The notes under the pieces: model-generated
Told to the model about the DNA's origin: nothing
Databases searched by the model: none
Seen by the model: only the letters and a program-made list of their open reading frames with translations
Shown here: piece by piece, positions 9,291 through 20,766 of the stretch
How positions within the stretch are numbered: the stretch's first letter is position 1
Layout: the number at the start of each line of letters is the position of its first letter
Assembly (NCBI RefSeq): GCF_000699445.3
Contig: NC_067198.1
Location: 43,579,691 to 43,643,690, forward strand
Origin: Schistosoma haematobium
Taxonomy: Eukaryota; Platyhelminthes; Trematoda; Strigeidida; Schistosomatidae
Length of the DNA: 64,000 nt
Direction: 5' to 3'
Position numbers and translations under genes: made by a program

Positions 9291-10410
9291 ACCATTTCAT
9301 AAAGATCGTCAACAAAATGTGGTCTTTGTTCATACTGATATTTTAAGCAGTACAAAGTTAAGAGTGAATAGAATATTGAAAAAATGATATGAAAATACAA
9401 TCAATAATCAAACTATATAGAGTTCTAATTGTAGGTTGTATTTATCACAGATTAGTTTCACTTGGTCTAACATTGGAAGCTAGGAAGAATTGAACAGTTA
9501 TTTCATTATAAGATCAATCAACCTATAAATGAACTCAGTCACCACGAACTCCTTTCATCTAAACTATAATAGTTAGCTCACTAGTAACTTATTTCAAGAT
9601 TTTCCTGAAGCTGTAATGAAAGGTAGTAAGAAGTGGATTTCAAACATATCAATAGTAAAACATCTATCATCAGTAGCATTGAATTATATACATGCTACAT
9701 CTTAAACTAAATGAATTCGAAACTGTACCATTGGTCTCCAACCTATTTTTATAATGGTTATATCTTCACCTTAAGATATGAGGGCTCTGAGTTCAATTTA
9801 TGGTTGAGTATTGGGTGAAATCTGCTGTAGAGTTCAATAACAGGGCAAAACATATATCCAGTCTTCACTAGAACTCTAACTACAAGATTTTTACAAAATG
9901 ATAACAGTCGAAGAATTCCCTGAAAAACAGATACGGTAATAAATGACTATTCCATTCTAATTCTGAACTCTATACGATTATAAATCTGTAATTTTTGGCA
10001 TTAAACAAGTTGAGAGTTAGACACTGATTTACTAAATAACAATAAGCATTGATCGTGCTGTATGAATGAATGAATGGGTTTTTAATTCCAACCTATTGAA
10101 TATGTAACATTTCACTGTTCATGAGATCTAAAAGTTCTACTTGTTTAGTTTGTAGATACACATTGCTCATAGCTTCTAAACTATGATAAAACAAATGTTC
10201 AGTTCTATATATTTTTTTCATTGATCATCTAATTGTTATCAGTTCTTAAGCAAATTTTTGAAATGTAAATTCATTCGGCATAACCAGGTATTCTAGTTTA
10301 GAAAGCATACGTTTCTTCCTATTCTGAATTCGTCTGCTGGATGTACGTGTATTCCAGGATTGATGTTCACGTTTGAACTTGAACCTAGTATCTTGTGCTA
10401 TAAATATCAA
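9291..10410. other. AT-rich intergenic DNA
   Basis: Nothing recognised. The minus frame at 10246-10437 runs into the Smα-like copy and has no support. Confidence 0.5.
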
Positions 10411-10645
10411 AGGGGAGTGGCTACTCAGACGCAACACCTAAGTAGATAGGGGGGGTAAGAGTTTGAAATGAAAAGTAGTGGGTTTGAGCCCTGGAGTCAA
10501 CATCAACTCTGACGCGTCCCAAATGCGCATTCCATATTACACTGTTGAGTGCGACCCATCTCTTCTATAGAAATTGCGACAGAACGGACATGTCGAAGCA
10601 ATCCTCACAATATACACTTATGCCAACTAAAACTGATTAGATTTT
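10411..10645 (+). mobile_element. Smα-like SINE, decayed
   Basis: Recognisable parts are GAGTGGCTACTCAGAC, the B-box-like GGGTTTGAGCCCTGG, AACATCAACTCTGA and the tail TATGCCAACTAAAACTGATTA. The hammerhead is collapsed by an internal deletion (CTGACGCGTCCC). Confidence 0.7.
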
Positions 10646-11269
10646 GGTCGGAATACCAATAACTGGATAATCCAAACCATTGTAAATCTAATTATTATTA
10701 CAGAATATTTTGTATAACCTTAGTGTTTGTTGTCTTAGTTCGTTGGTTGGTTGTAAACTACATGAATTGTAAACTTCTACATATCTCATAACAAAAATAC
10801 AACAGCTTGTATAGCCTGTCTATTGAAAGCATTTTCATATAAGATATGTAACTGATCTTCTAGTTAGTGATTTTGGGGCAGTTTGTTTAAGCTGCATATA
10901 TCAACAGAGACAAATCAATATTAATCCCTAAAATGGTGACAATAGGATAATTCAGACGCTCAATAATATAATGATCATATAAGTATGATATCCATCGAAC
11001 ACTTCAGTGACCATCTGAGTTGAATCAGTCAGTCAATCAGTAACAACGTTGAACGTCGTACGTATGTACATCAGTTCGAGTTGCCATACCATATTAGCAC
11101 ACACATATAATTATCGATTCAAATCACATAGTCGTACAGGTAGTAAAAGTAGAAGCAGTAATCGGGAATATTAGGGTATGGAGATGTTATTCAAGTAGTA
11201 TAATCCAGTGAAATAAATTTAGAAAGAGAAAAAAACATATGAAGAATTCACAATATTAGAATTTGGGAG
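10646..11269. other. AT-rich intergenic DNA
   Basis: No supported feature. Confidence 0.5.
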
Positions 11270-12245
11270 AACACAAAGAGTGGATACACTTAAGCCACTG
11301 CAAACGATTTTGAGCCATATCATTCAAAGTCTCTAACCATCGGTTGCTATCATCTCACGGATCACAACCACATAGTCTACACCTACATAGTCTACATCGC
11401 TCACTACACTTCTCAGTCACTTCATGGATCTGTGCCATATTTCCGTCTGGCCACCCCCTTACCTAGCTTTCTTTCAACCTACACTATTCTATACCATAAA
11501 ATATTGCACGTCGGGGTAGTCGGTGGTTGGGGATAAGTAACACGTGTCCCACTCATCTTAAATGACAAAATTTCACTACTTCATCAATTGATTTGCCATC
11601 CTTACATAAATACTACCCGTCTCCTAACAACTGCATTACTTACTCGGTCGTCCCATGATATACGAACAACGCTTCGAAGACACCTATGATCAAATACTAG
11701 TAACTTACGAATATCCTCTACTCTTACCGATCATGTTTCACTACCATCATGTAGGATGGAACGAACTGACGAGCAGTAAACACGTCCTTTCGTTGGTAGA
11801 AGGATATCTCGTCACACACCAGACCACATGGGCTGATGAGATTCACAAGATAAGTGAAGTGGTTGACACGCTCAACTACTTCACTTCCTATCATTAGTTC
11901 GGGTGTCGATGCAACTCAATCCTGAAGTAACATTTTGCATTTCGAGGGAGAGAACCGCATCCCGAACATGCTTGCATTGTTGTTTAGAGTGATCAGAAGA
12001 CTCTGCATTTTGTCAGCGTCTTCACCAAATAGAACTATGTCATCGTTATATTCTAGGTCGACGAGTGAATCTCCCGTAAAAGTTCAACTCCTGGAAATTT
12101 ATATGAGGAAAGTGTTATCTCTAAAAGCACGTCGACGACAAAGTTAAACAAGAATGGAGAGAGTGGACAGCCATGATAAACACCTCTTGAGGTAATCAAT
12201 TCTAATGACAGCTCGCCATAAGTTGAGTATCTCAATGGGTCACGT
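11270..12245 (-). pseudogene. RTE-type non-LTR retrotransposon fragment (RT core to C-terminus), decayed
   Basis: On the minus strand the 12235-12053 frame reads GVYHGCPLSPFLFNFVVDVL, the conserved reverse transcriptase motif before the catalytic site. After a frameshift, about 12060-11930 reads LEYNDDIVLFGEDADKMQ, where the catalytic YADD has become YNDD, followed by FGMRFSPSKC. Further downstream (11897-11655) comes VVERVNHFTYL..LISP, and near 11600-11280 the C-terminal region ends with DMAQNR-like remnants. This is the usual RTE order of RT, then the WLGHVLRM-type region, then C-terminus. The copy is 5' truncated and has several stops and frameshifts. Schistosome RTE elements such as SR2 are the likely relatives. 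It is not expected to be functional. Confidence 0.75.
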
Positions 12246-12483
12246 GATCACATTCCCAGCGAAAACTACTTGGTTCGAGTTTCATGATGAAAATCAATAT
12301 TGGAATGTAAACACTTTCACTTGTGAGTTTTAAATAGGACAGAAAATGTATTTTGGCTTCCACTGATTAAACATAATCCATCTACACTATAAAATATTTT
12401 GTAAAATATTTTCATGAATAGTTACTCAGCGTTACTAAATCATAAAACATCATTTTATTCCTTATGAAATTTTTAACGATAGG

Positions 12484-12642
12484 CTAAAGTACTGAAAGTC
12501 TGTTTCGTCCTATTGTGGGACTCCTCACCAGTGCGTATCCGCGATCTCGTCTCTTGAGATTCGAACTCGCACGGTGTCACCATCAAGTTGTCCATAGTGA
12601 TCTAGCTTCAATGAACTCATAATCTCAACCATTGAAATGACT
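12484..12642. mobile_element. HH-SINE-A fold-back fragment
   Basis: A minus-strand hammerhead plus partial head (12484-12585) is followed by the plus-strand 3' tail (12588-12642, GTCCATAGTGATCTAGC). The core reads GTGAGGA, so C3 is lost. Confidence 0.7.
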
Positions 12643-13007
12643 ATAAGATCTATATAAAAGCCCCCTTCTGATAGATGAAAGATTCATATTTCTCTCTATT
12701 TCTTTTTTTTAACAGTTATCTCATTTTTCCTAAATTTATATCCACATCAATCTTTATAATCCTTTCTATGGATTACATTACTCTCATTAATGTAAGTACG
12801 CCAGCGGAAATAAAATTAATTATCAAATCATACCTTAACAGAAAAGAAAATAAAATGTTATCCATTTAATGCTTATCAATCATTTAATCCCAAATTGTTG
12901 TACATTTGTCACAGTTAAAATTGGTATTTGATGGTATGTTTCTTTTTATTATTTTTGTTGACGATGTTGTTGCTATTGATGTTGCTGTTGCTGCTGCTGA
13001 CGATGAC

Positions 13008-13038
<31 letters not shown>

Positions 13039-13644
13039 GTAATAATAATGAATACCTGGTCATTTGATCATTTCCATCACTCTCATCATTTATTGTATAC
13101 TTCTTTATACCGATGTAAATATTGGTGTGTGTGTGTGTGTACGTGTGTGCAACTATGTGTTTATTTTAAACTTTATTTTTTTCTCTTTTCTATTCTGATT
13201 GTTTATTTTTATCGTTGGTTCTTTTCTTCTTTTTGTTTTTTCTTCCTTTTTTTCTACTTTTTCTATTTCTTTTTCATTTGTATGTGTTCGTCTACCTTTT
13301 TGTTTGTTTGTTTATTGTTCAATTTTTGATGTTGAATAACGAACTCATTTTGAAATGAATAAATGAACACGTTTGTTAAAGTGATTAGAATCAACAAAGA
13401 TATAAAGATTTAATACACATAATAAAATCTAATTGTTTATTTGTGTTTCTTTTTTCTTTTCTTTTTTTTTGTTGTTGTTGAAACAATCAATTTGTTGTTG
13501 TTGTTTATCTGTTAATTATTTATTCTATCTGGATGAAATACCTCCACTCTTTTTTTTTTTGATGATTGGTAAAATAACATTGGAATTGTGATTAGATATA
13601 TTGAGGTTTTTATCTATAGTGTAGCTCTATGGTCATTTTATTAG
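12643..13644. repeat. Low-complexity region (AAT repeats and T-rich tracts)
   Basis: Includes GATGTTG/GCTGCTG-type runs, an (AAT)n block at about 13010-13050, a GT run near 13123-13150 and several poly-T stretches (13200-13320, 13440-13560). The 133-residue plus frame at 12928-13329 consists of Leu, Ile and Phe runs produced by these repeats. Confidence 0.8.
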
Positions 13645-14157
13645 TGTTATATCTCGATGAGAATAATGAATGGTAAGTGTTGGGATCTATTTATGAACCA
13701 ATAAGATACGTATAGTTTTATTGTATCATTGTTAAATAACTAAACTATTCATATTCATGTTCCACTTATTATGAATTTTATTTTGACCTATGAACTAGTA
13801 TTCTACGATTTTCCATTCTTGAATTATGCCCTGTCTATTAATTACTACCTCACCACATTCACAGCTATATTTGGTTAACTCCTGTACAAATGTTGTTTCC
13901 TATTTTATGGTACAATGTGGTCTGTTTGATTGGGACATAAACCCAGTATGCTTGAAATAAACGATTCATATTTCAGGGGCTGATATTGATGTTCTGGACT
14001 TAACAGGCAGGACTAGGCGAGAAGCAGGACCGATAAGTACTCTAGACTCCTCACATGGGTTTTATGCGTCATTGATGCGGTCGATAATTCACTGTCGTCT
14101 AATTGGTGGTGTCATTACGCTATACATTGATAGGGGCACAAATCCACAAGTTATAGC

Positions 14158-14158
<1 letters not shown>
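13645..14158 (+). mobile_element. LTR2, solo LTR-like repeat, copy 1
   Basis: About 514 bp starting TGTTATATCTCGATGA and ending near GTTATAGCCA. It is closely similar along its length to 59459-59962, which starts TGTTATGTCCCGATAA and ends TTATAACA. TG...CA borders, an internal AATAAA (TTGAAATAAACG) and absence of flanking coding sequence fit a solo LTR. A clear target-site duplication is not visible. Confidence 0.65.

Positions 14159-14210
<52 letters not shown>
14158..14210. repeat. (ATT)n microsatellite
   Basis: About 17 ATT units directly after LTR2. Confidence 0.9.
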
Positions 14211-14211
14211 G

Positions 14212-14345
14212 TCAGTCGCATTCCTAAACATCAGTGGGTAGAACCAAAAGAAACCAACGCGTCAATTAGAAATCGCCTCATTGCACAAGCTTGTGGCTAT
14301 CTTCACTCATTAGCAAAAGTGGAAGATATGATAGTGTTTGAAGCA
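14212..14345 (+). mobile_element. Smα-like fragment
   Basis: CCTAAACATCAGTGGGTAGA (3' part of a unit) is followed by CATTGCACAAGCTTGTGGCT (5' part of a unit). This order is that of adjacent tandem Smα units. Confidence 0.6.
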
Positions 14346-14599
14346 AAAGGCATTAAGTTCAAGCTGCGGAGAGAACTTCAACATTAAAATGTTTAGTACA
14401 TCCACCTAATGAATCCTAAATATGAAGAATTACTCATCCTGTACAGTACACATTATCGTCTGTAATATAGACAATTATTATGTGTTTATTCAAAATAACA
14501 TATATAGTTATATGTCTTAATATTAACATCTATAAAGGATATATCCGGAGCTAGAAAGATTTGAGTGAGTTTATCATTCGTACACAAGAATTGTTTTCT

Positions 14600-14818
14600 T
14601 CACTAGTTGAAATCATGAGTCAATTGAAGCTAGATCACCATGGAAAACCTAGAAGCACTGGACAGCCGTTTTGTCCTAGTATGAGACTCCTCAACAGTGC
14701 GCATCCACGATCTTGCCCCCACGAGATTCTAACCCAGGACCTATCGGTCTCATGCGTGAACTCTTAGCCACTAGAGTATTGAGCCAGCATGAAATGGTGT
14801 CTAATTTCTAACCAGTGG
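14600..14818 (-). mobile_element. HH-SINE-A copy, core broken
   Basis: On the minus strand the core is TTGAGGA (C3 lost) and GAAA has become AAAA. The B box is also decayed. Confidence 0.8.
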
Positions 14819-15107
14819 AGCTCAACCAGGTCTGTTATGAGATAGTAACTCACTAAAGACAATGGTGGATGTGTCGCTAAATTTCGTGGATTATTTGAAA
14901 TTACAAATTAACGCCATTGGATGCTGGCTCCCTGGTCTTGTGATTAAGCGTTAGCGCGCGAGACTGATAGGTCCTATATTCAAATCTCGCGGGGAGACTG
15001 ATCATGAATGCTCACTGCTGAGGAATCCTACAATAGGATGAAATAGCCACCCATTGTTTTCAAGTTTTCCATAGTGATTTAACTTTAATTAACTCATGAG
15101 TTCAACT
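14819..15107 (+). mobile_element. HH-SINE-A copy with 5' module, cleavage site lost
   Basis: Carries the upstream module GAGATAGTAACTCACTAAAG, then the head (TCCCTGGTCTTGTGATTAAGCG, with decayed B box) and hammerhead. CTGAGGA, stem II (ATCC with GGAT) and GAAA are kept, but the GTC cleavage triplet has become CAC, so cleavage is not expected. With the preceding copy it makes an inverted pair. Confidence 0.8.
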
Positions 15108-16326
15108 ATAAAACGTCTATATCTTACAAAACTATATTAGATGAGTTTCTAATTAGATCCTATAAAGTAAATGAGCTTTTATTTTATAGTGACATATATT
15201 CAATGATTTTTGTAATGACAAAAACCACATTTTCTCTAATTTGTCACACTTAATATCTAACAATATGTTTATTCAATATCTATTGTTTTTCTGTATCACT
15301 TGTTAAAAAACGATTCTAATTGTTTGGATATACTTATATACGAATATTCTACCGCGTTGGTTGAAATATAAAACGCTATCTCCGCTGTCTATTCTTCTTC
15401 TTTATTGGCCACGGCCTTTTATTGAAGACTGTAATAGTGTTATAACATCTTTGTAGGCCATCCGACACTACGTAGGACTTTGGATCCAATAGTATTATTT
15501 AATAATAATCCGGGCCAAGTCTTTCTCATTACGTCGTTGATGCCATCTCGTGCAAAGGAATCTTCGTTAATCAAGTGAACTCATTTGTGGTTGCAGCTTA
15601 CAAGTAACATTCATTTCATAATAACTGTTATTACCTTGTTGTTTAATATACCATTTGTATTCTAACTGTAATTTGTTAACTTTTGGTTTTACTCATAGAC
15701 AGATACCTAGGATTTTGGTATTAACTCTTTTAGTATATTATTAATAACCTTGCGTATTGATATATCTTAAATAAGCTCTTTTGCTGGGCTCCACTACAAT
15801 TTACTTAACTGATCATGCTATCATTGCTTTCTATTGAATATATTCATTTCAAGTGTCATTATCTTATTTTCTAGTTTCACTAATCAATAATAAAGATTCA
15901 ATCAGCTAACTTATCTAAGTTCTCTTTTTTTCCTCTTTTTTTTTAGTTTTTTTTCATCAAAATAGGTATTCTTTCTTAGCATCTATATATTGGATGCGTG
16001 CCTAGTAACAATTTATTGATTTAGGTACATGATTATGATCATTTGTATACATTACGTGAATAACATATGAATATATTTATATTCTATCCCAATAATGAAC
16101 TACATTTGTATGTTTATATAATTTGAATTAATCATGCATAAAATCTGTTATTTTATATCTTAATTATCTAGTCTATAGGAGATATAGAATTGTTATTTGT
16201 TTTATCACTGGTTTTCTTTTTCTTTTTTTTTTTTGTGGACTTATATTCTATCTGAATGTAGAAAGATGATTATAACTAAGCTGAATGTCATTATAGAGAT
16301 CTACTAGTTGAAATGTTAAACACTGA
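15108..16326. other. AT-rich intergenic DNA
   Basis: A less AT-rich patch at 15390-15560 has no open frame or repeat match I can name. Confidence 0.5.
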
Positions 16327-16534
16327 CTATGTTTAATAGTTGAATTCATGAGTTAATTCAAGTTAGATCAACATGGAAAACCTAAAAGAATTAGATGATT
16401 GTTTCGCCCTATTGTAGGACTCCTCAACAGTGCTCATCCACGATCCTGCTTGCGGGATTTGAGCCTAGGATTTATCGGTCTCATGCGTGAACGCTTAACC
16501 TTTAGACCACTGAGTTAGCCGGTATCTAACGCTG
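16327..16534 (-). mobile_element. HH-SINE-A copy, split by LTR1
   Basis: Normal tail, hammerhead (core TTGAGGA, C3 lost) and head. The family sequence after TATCTAACG is interrupted at 16534 by LTR1 and resumes at about 16992 (TCTAACTTCAACTAATCC). Confidence 0.75.
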
Positions 16535-16991
16535 TGTAGTATCGGTTGATGTGTTAAGCACATATACTTTATTCTAGTTTTTGGACAGGCCAATCTATTC
16601 ATTCTACTTGAGTCACATTTTAATTTTGTTAATTATTCGCTCATCAATCTTGACGGTTTTTATATGAGTGTATATATGTGTGTACATTTCTTATCCTATT
16701 CATAACATGTCTGTAGCTTATTTTTGTGTGCCTATAAATATTGATTAAATGGAGTTGGATCACACGCCTTCTCCACTGAGTATCATTTCGCTTCGTCCTT
16801 CTGATTGCCTGCCCAGATCAATGAGTGTACAAAATATATATATTCGAAATCCATTCTCATATTTGACTTATTTAATTCCGTTATACACTAACGTGAATTA
16901 AGTCGGTAATTCTATACGAGAATCGGAAACATGTATATTTTAATAGCAATCAGAAATGATCAAACTGGAGTCAGATACTGGGCTACTAAAA
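16535..16991 (+). mobile_element. LTR1, solo LTR, copy 1 (nested in a SINE)
   Basis: Starts TGTAGTATCGG and ends GGGCTACTAAAA. It shares TTCTAGTTTTTGGACAGGCC-like, CTATAAATATTGATTAA and ACTGGAGTCAGATAC-like blocks with the copies at 20772 and 28807. The CTATAAATATTG block is a plausible core promoter. It is younger than the SINE it splits. Confidence 0.7.
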
Positions 16992-17082
16992 GGGTTCTTG
17001 TCTAACTTCAACTAATCCAGGTTTTCCATGGTGGTCTAGCTTTAATTGACTCATGAATTTAACTATTAAATTACTTAAATCT
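16992..17082. mobile_element. Remainder of split HH-SINE-A plus inverted 3' tail
   Basis: After the LTR the SINE resumes briefly, then turns into the plus-strand tail TTTTCCATGGTGGTCTAGC, the fold-back arrangement seen elsewhere in the window. Confidence 0.7.
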
Positions 17083-17153
17083 CTACAAAACCCCTTACTG
17101 ACTATACTATTAATTGATCTGTCGGTCTAATGATTGAGGTTTAAAGAACATAT

Positions 17154-17297
17154 TATGTCGAGAAATGGAGACAGACATGAGAAAAATGAACAAAAACTGG
17201 ACAGAACTGGAAAGAAAGCCTCAGGGAAGAGTGGGTTGGCGAATGCTGGTCGGTGGCCTACGCTCCATTGGGAATAATAGGTGTAAGTAAGTAAAGT
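17154..17297 (+). pseudogene. RTE retrotransposon 3' end
   Basis: The frame reads [20 protein letters not shown] then GRVGW and ends in a GTAAGTAAGTAAAG tail, the typical C-terminus and 3' repeat of schistosome RTE copies also seen at 20036, 37148, 38860 and 47805. Confidence 0.7.
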
Positions 17298-17689
17298 AAT
17301 TTTCATCTACAGGTTTTATTTGTCAAAGATTGATCTCATTTGGGGACAATTGTCTCATTTTAGCATAAGATTCTTTACCTTATAACAAATTCATGAAGTT
17401 TTCGATGGAAATCTATTTCTGATGTAATTTAGAGCATGTTCAGAGTGAAGCATGATACGGATGATCATTGTTCTTTATGAAGTTCGAAGTTGGAAATGTA
17501 TATAGTTGAAACCAAGATATTACAAATTAAATTCAACAATAATAAAACTGAGAAGGCTCAGAAGGCAAATGATCTAAAATAGATTGATCAATCGTAGTTC
17601 TGAATGTCGACTAAGGGATAAATCATTAACTCTTGCTGATAACTTCATATTGCTTTGAATAAGTTAATGACCGTCCGCATTCAATATTA
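17298..17689. other. AT-rich intergenic DNA
   Basis: Nothing recognised. Confidence 0.45.
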
Positions 17690-17830
17690 TCAATTCGTAA
17701 TGCCTTGGTATTTAAGGAGAAAAGTACTGGGTTCCAGTTCCATTATGAACATCAACACTGAGGTCTAGTTAATTCTAGTTGAAGAGTCCTAATTAAGACA
17801 AAACATACTTCTTTAGTTCAAATATCATTT
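17690..17830 (+). mobile_element. Smα-like fragment, strongly decayed
   Basis: AAGTACTGGGTTCCAGTTCC (B-box region), GAACATCAACACTGAGGT and GAGTCCTAATTAAGACAAAAC (hammerhead stem II with GAAA changed to AAAA). Confidence 0.5.
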
Positions 17831-17994
17831 GTAAAACAACTTTACCACACTCAATGATATTAACATGTCTAAAAAGGAATTTTGAAATCACATGAATTTA
17901 TAATTATGTATGTAAGCTCGTTTTTTGTGGCTAACTCACATGTTTGTCTGTCAATACAAAACTATATTCATACTACCTAGATATTTGATAGTTA

Positions 17995-18270
17995 AATTCA
18001 TCAGTCAATTAAAGCTAGACCACCATTGAACATCTTCAAACAATAGACAACTATTTCATTTTAGTATGAGACACTTCAGCAGTACGCATCTACGATCCTG
18101 TTAGCGGGTAGTGAACCCTGAACATATCATTTTCACACGTGAACGCTTAACCTTTAGACCATTGAGACTACATCCAAAAGTGTCCCATAATAGGACAAAA
18201 CAATCATCCAATTCTTCCAGGTTTTCCATGTTGATCTACCTTTAATTAACTCATCAATTCAACTATTAAA
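17995..18270. mobile_element. HH-SINE-A fold-back composite
   Basis: A minus-strand copy (to about 18180) is joined to a plus-strand hammerhead/tail (TGTCCCATAATAGGACAAAAC onward). Both cores are broken. Confidence 0.75.
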
Positions 18271-18579
18271 TTACTAACATCTCTAAAAAAACCCCCTTTC
18301 TGATCTAGGCATTTGTTAATTAGGGTCAAATGTCTGTTAATTCACCTTAATTACTACGATAAATAACTATAAAGTTATGTTTTCCTCTCTTTCCTTTTTG
18401 GTTACTACGCTTGGATTAGAATGTGTTGTTTACCATTTATATTCTGTTTTTTTTTGGTTTTAAATTAGCAATGCAAATTTGTGGATAATTTTTTTTTCAT
18501 TCTATTGAATCCGTAACTTGATATTAAGTAGGTATAATATCATAACAATTAGTTGGAAGTCATGTGTTATAACACTTTT
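18271..18579. other. AT-rich DNA
   Basis: Nothing recognised. Confidence 0.45.
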
Positions 18580-18860
18580 TTAGCGAAACTGTAATCTATG
18601 AACCAACCAATCAGGTATAAGACAACAGATCTCTGGGATTTTGGCGCGAAATTCATTCATTTGGAATTATAACTGATATCAGTTCGTGATGAAAACTCTA
18701 AATTTTAATTCCTAACCTGAATCATCAACTGTAAATTATAATGATCATTCCTCACACAGGTTCATAACCCTCATTTGATCCTAATTATTAGGTGGACACT
18801 TTCAAGATCAGTTTAACGTCGATTAAAGGTAGTTCATAAATTATGGTCTCACCCACTTTT
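18580..18860 (-). repeat. Rep5 copy 1 (reverse)
   Basis: The reverse complement resembles 27800-28100: a GGGTTATGAACC-like block, a TCTGATTGGTTGGTTC-type CCAAT-box-like segment and ATAATTT/ATAATCTC. A third partial copy is at 33400. It may be an LTR remnant, but termini are not visible. Confidence 0.5.
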
Positions 18861-19164
18861 CTTTTGAATTCACGGAATATGAAATTCATGGTGTAAAGTT
18901 TTTGTACAAGAAAATGTATGCAATACTGAATTTCGCAGTTTTACATCATTGACTGACTATAAATAGACAACAAACGAAGATTAGGAAGTAATGGATAGGT
19001 GTTTCACTCTAATATGATACTGTCCAACAATATTCAACCCAGAACGTAGAATCTTTAGTGTAGAACTTTTAGATTTCTTTATGAACACTGTAACACAAAT
19101 CAATACAACATTATCCCTAACTCTTCACTTTACTGAGTTTAGCCGAATTGTCAACATTTATTGT
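18861..19164. other. AT-rich DNA
   Basis: Nothing recognised. Confidence 0.45.
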
Positions 19165-19632
19165 TATCAGTATAGAAGATTACTAGGTTTTTGACTGAGA
19201 TCATGAATCCATTGATGTTGGACCACTATTAAAAATCTGAAATTACTGGACAGCTGTTTCCTCTGATTGTGGGACTCATCAGCAGTGCTCATCCACAATC
19301 TCGCTTGTGGGATTCGAAACCAGGGCCTTCGGTCTCGCGCTCGAACGCTCAACCTCTAGACCACTGAGCCGGCATGCAACGGTGTTCATGTCTAACTTCA
19401 ACCAATCCACGAAATGGCACAACCATCTTCCATTGTACCGAGGTAGGTACCTGTCTCTACCCAACACGGATTAGCTCCACTGATCACGGCTTCTCACTAG
19501 AACTCCGAGAATTCTCTCACGAAGCTAGTCACTAGTGAGCACATGGTAATTATCGGTATAGGATTGTGGAGATTATTAAGCTTTTGATTGAGATCAATGG
19601 TGGTCCACTACCCATCGGTTCATGATCTCAAT
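19165..19632. mobile_element. HH-SINE-A full fold-back element
   Basis: The left end TTTTTGACTGAGATCATGAA and right end TTCATGATCTCAATCAAAAA are inverted. Inside, on the minus strand, are the tail, a hammerhead, a tRNA-like head and the module CACGGATTAGCTCCACTGAT ... CTAGTCACTAGTGAGCACA. The hammerhead core is CTGATGA with GAAA, but stem II no longer pairs, so activity is doubtful. Two overlapping minus frames (19167-19467) are not genes. Confidence 0.8.
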
Positions 19633-20035
19633 CAAAAATAGCTATTGTGTTCACTGAAACCGATTCAACATTCAAGAAACGTTAATGTTTTATGTTATTA
19701 ATGTTCAATATTGATAATTTCAAATTCAAGATGAAGTATTAATCCAATCCTCTTCTTTGATTTTCACTAGTGCCTTCAGTTGATTTTATGTTACTGTTCA
19801 GTTACATCATCGTTTACTGCTTTATCACAGTGGAAAACTGATAATTCAAACGGGAAAAAACTGGGATCCTTAAAATTTAAGAAAGAAGATAAAAACTGAT
19901 GATAAGTGATTTTTATGTTCACTTTCCAAAAACACGATAGCAACTATTTAAACTGAATACTGTCATTTATAAACAGATCTTAATGTCATATGATGACCAG
20001 TCAATGAATATAATGCATAAATTAAAATATTAGAA
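19633..20035. other. AT-rich DNA
   Basis: Nothing recognised. Confidence 0.45.
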
Positions 20036-20424
20036 ATTACTTACTTACTTACTCTTGTTACTCCTGATGGAGCATTCCACAACCCACTCTATCACCAGCC
20101 TTCCTTTCTAGTTCTATCCAATTCTTGGTTATTCTTCTCATGTCTGTCTCCATCTCTCGGCACAATGTGTTCTTTGGTCTTTCTCTTTTCCTATGGCCTT
20201 CAGGATTCCAAGTGAGGACTTGTCTTGTGAAGCACTTGGGTGCTTTCCACAATGTGTGTCCTATACACTTCCAGCGGTTCTTCCTCCTCTGGAATCTCCT
20301 TTGTCAAATTATTTTGAGTTCCATATCTTCTTCAGTTGTAGATATGTTGCTCTTGCTTTGCCGATCCACACCCTCACGTTTGCATCCGATCCACCGTGTT
20401 CATCAATGATGCTGCCAAGATAGT
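20036..20424 (-). pseudogene. RTE retrotransposon C-terminus, 5' truncated
   Basis: The minus frame 20252-20058 reads [20 protein letters not shown] then [20 protein letters not shown] and [18 protein letters not shown], the conserved end of this RTE lineage, followed by the (TTAC)n-type tail at 20036. Upstream coding sequence to 20424 is present but broken. The two plus-strand frames over it are antisense shadows. Confidence 0.8.
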
Positions 20425-20574
20425 AGAAATACATGAATAAACTACACACTAAATTCGTTTAGAAAGAATTATGCGTGTTATATTTTAAAAAAAATGAATT
20501 ACAACGTAATCTCATGTATGCGATGGTAGAGAAGATTTTCAGCTTAGATGGATGAAGTTTTGCTCTTTGAACAA

Positions 20575-20678
20575 CTTCAGATAGAAGTTTGTGCTGATGA
20601 TACTTGTTCAGAAGAACAATGGTAGAGAGAGAGCTTCACGATCAAACTATTCAGCTCAGAGAACAAAATTCCACCTAA
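20575..20678 (+). repeat. Rep4 copy
   Basis: AGAAGTTTGTGCTGATGATA, TTCAGAAGAACAATG and CAGCTCAGAGAACAAAA match the arms of the 8887-9290 palindrome. Confidence 0.7.
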
Positions 20679-20766
20679 GTAATCCCATGTTTCATTCTAT
20701 TCTAATATCGAAGGATACTGTAAAATATGATTCTTTATGATTAATTGTTGAATATTTCTCATTGTT

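Noticed and set aside
12928..13329. 133-residue plus-strand open frame.
   Set aside because: Its protein is runs of Leu, Ile and Phe caused by TTG, AAT and T-rich low-complexity DNA.
20125..20423. Two plus-strand frames of 94 and 76 residues.
   Set aside because: They are antisense to the well-supported RTE C-terminus on the minus strand.
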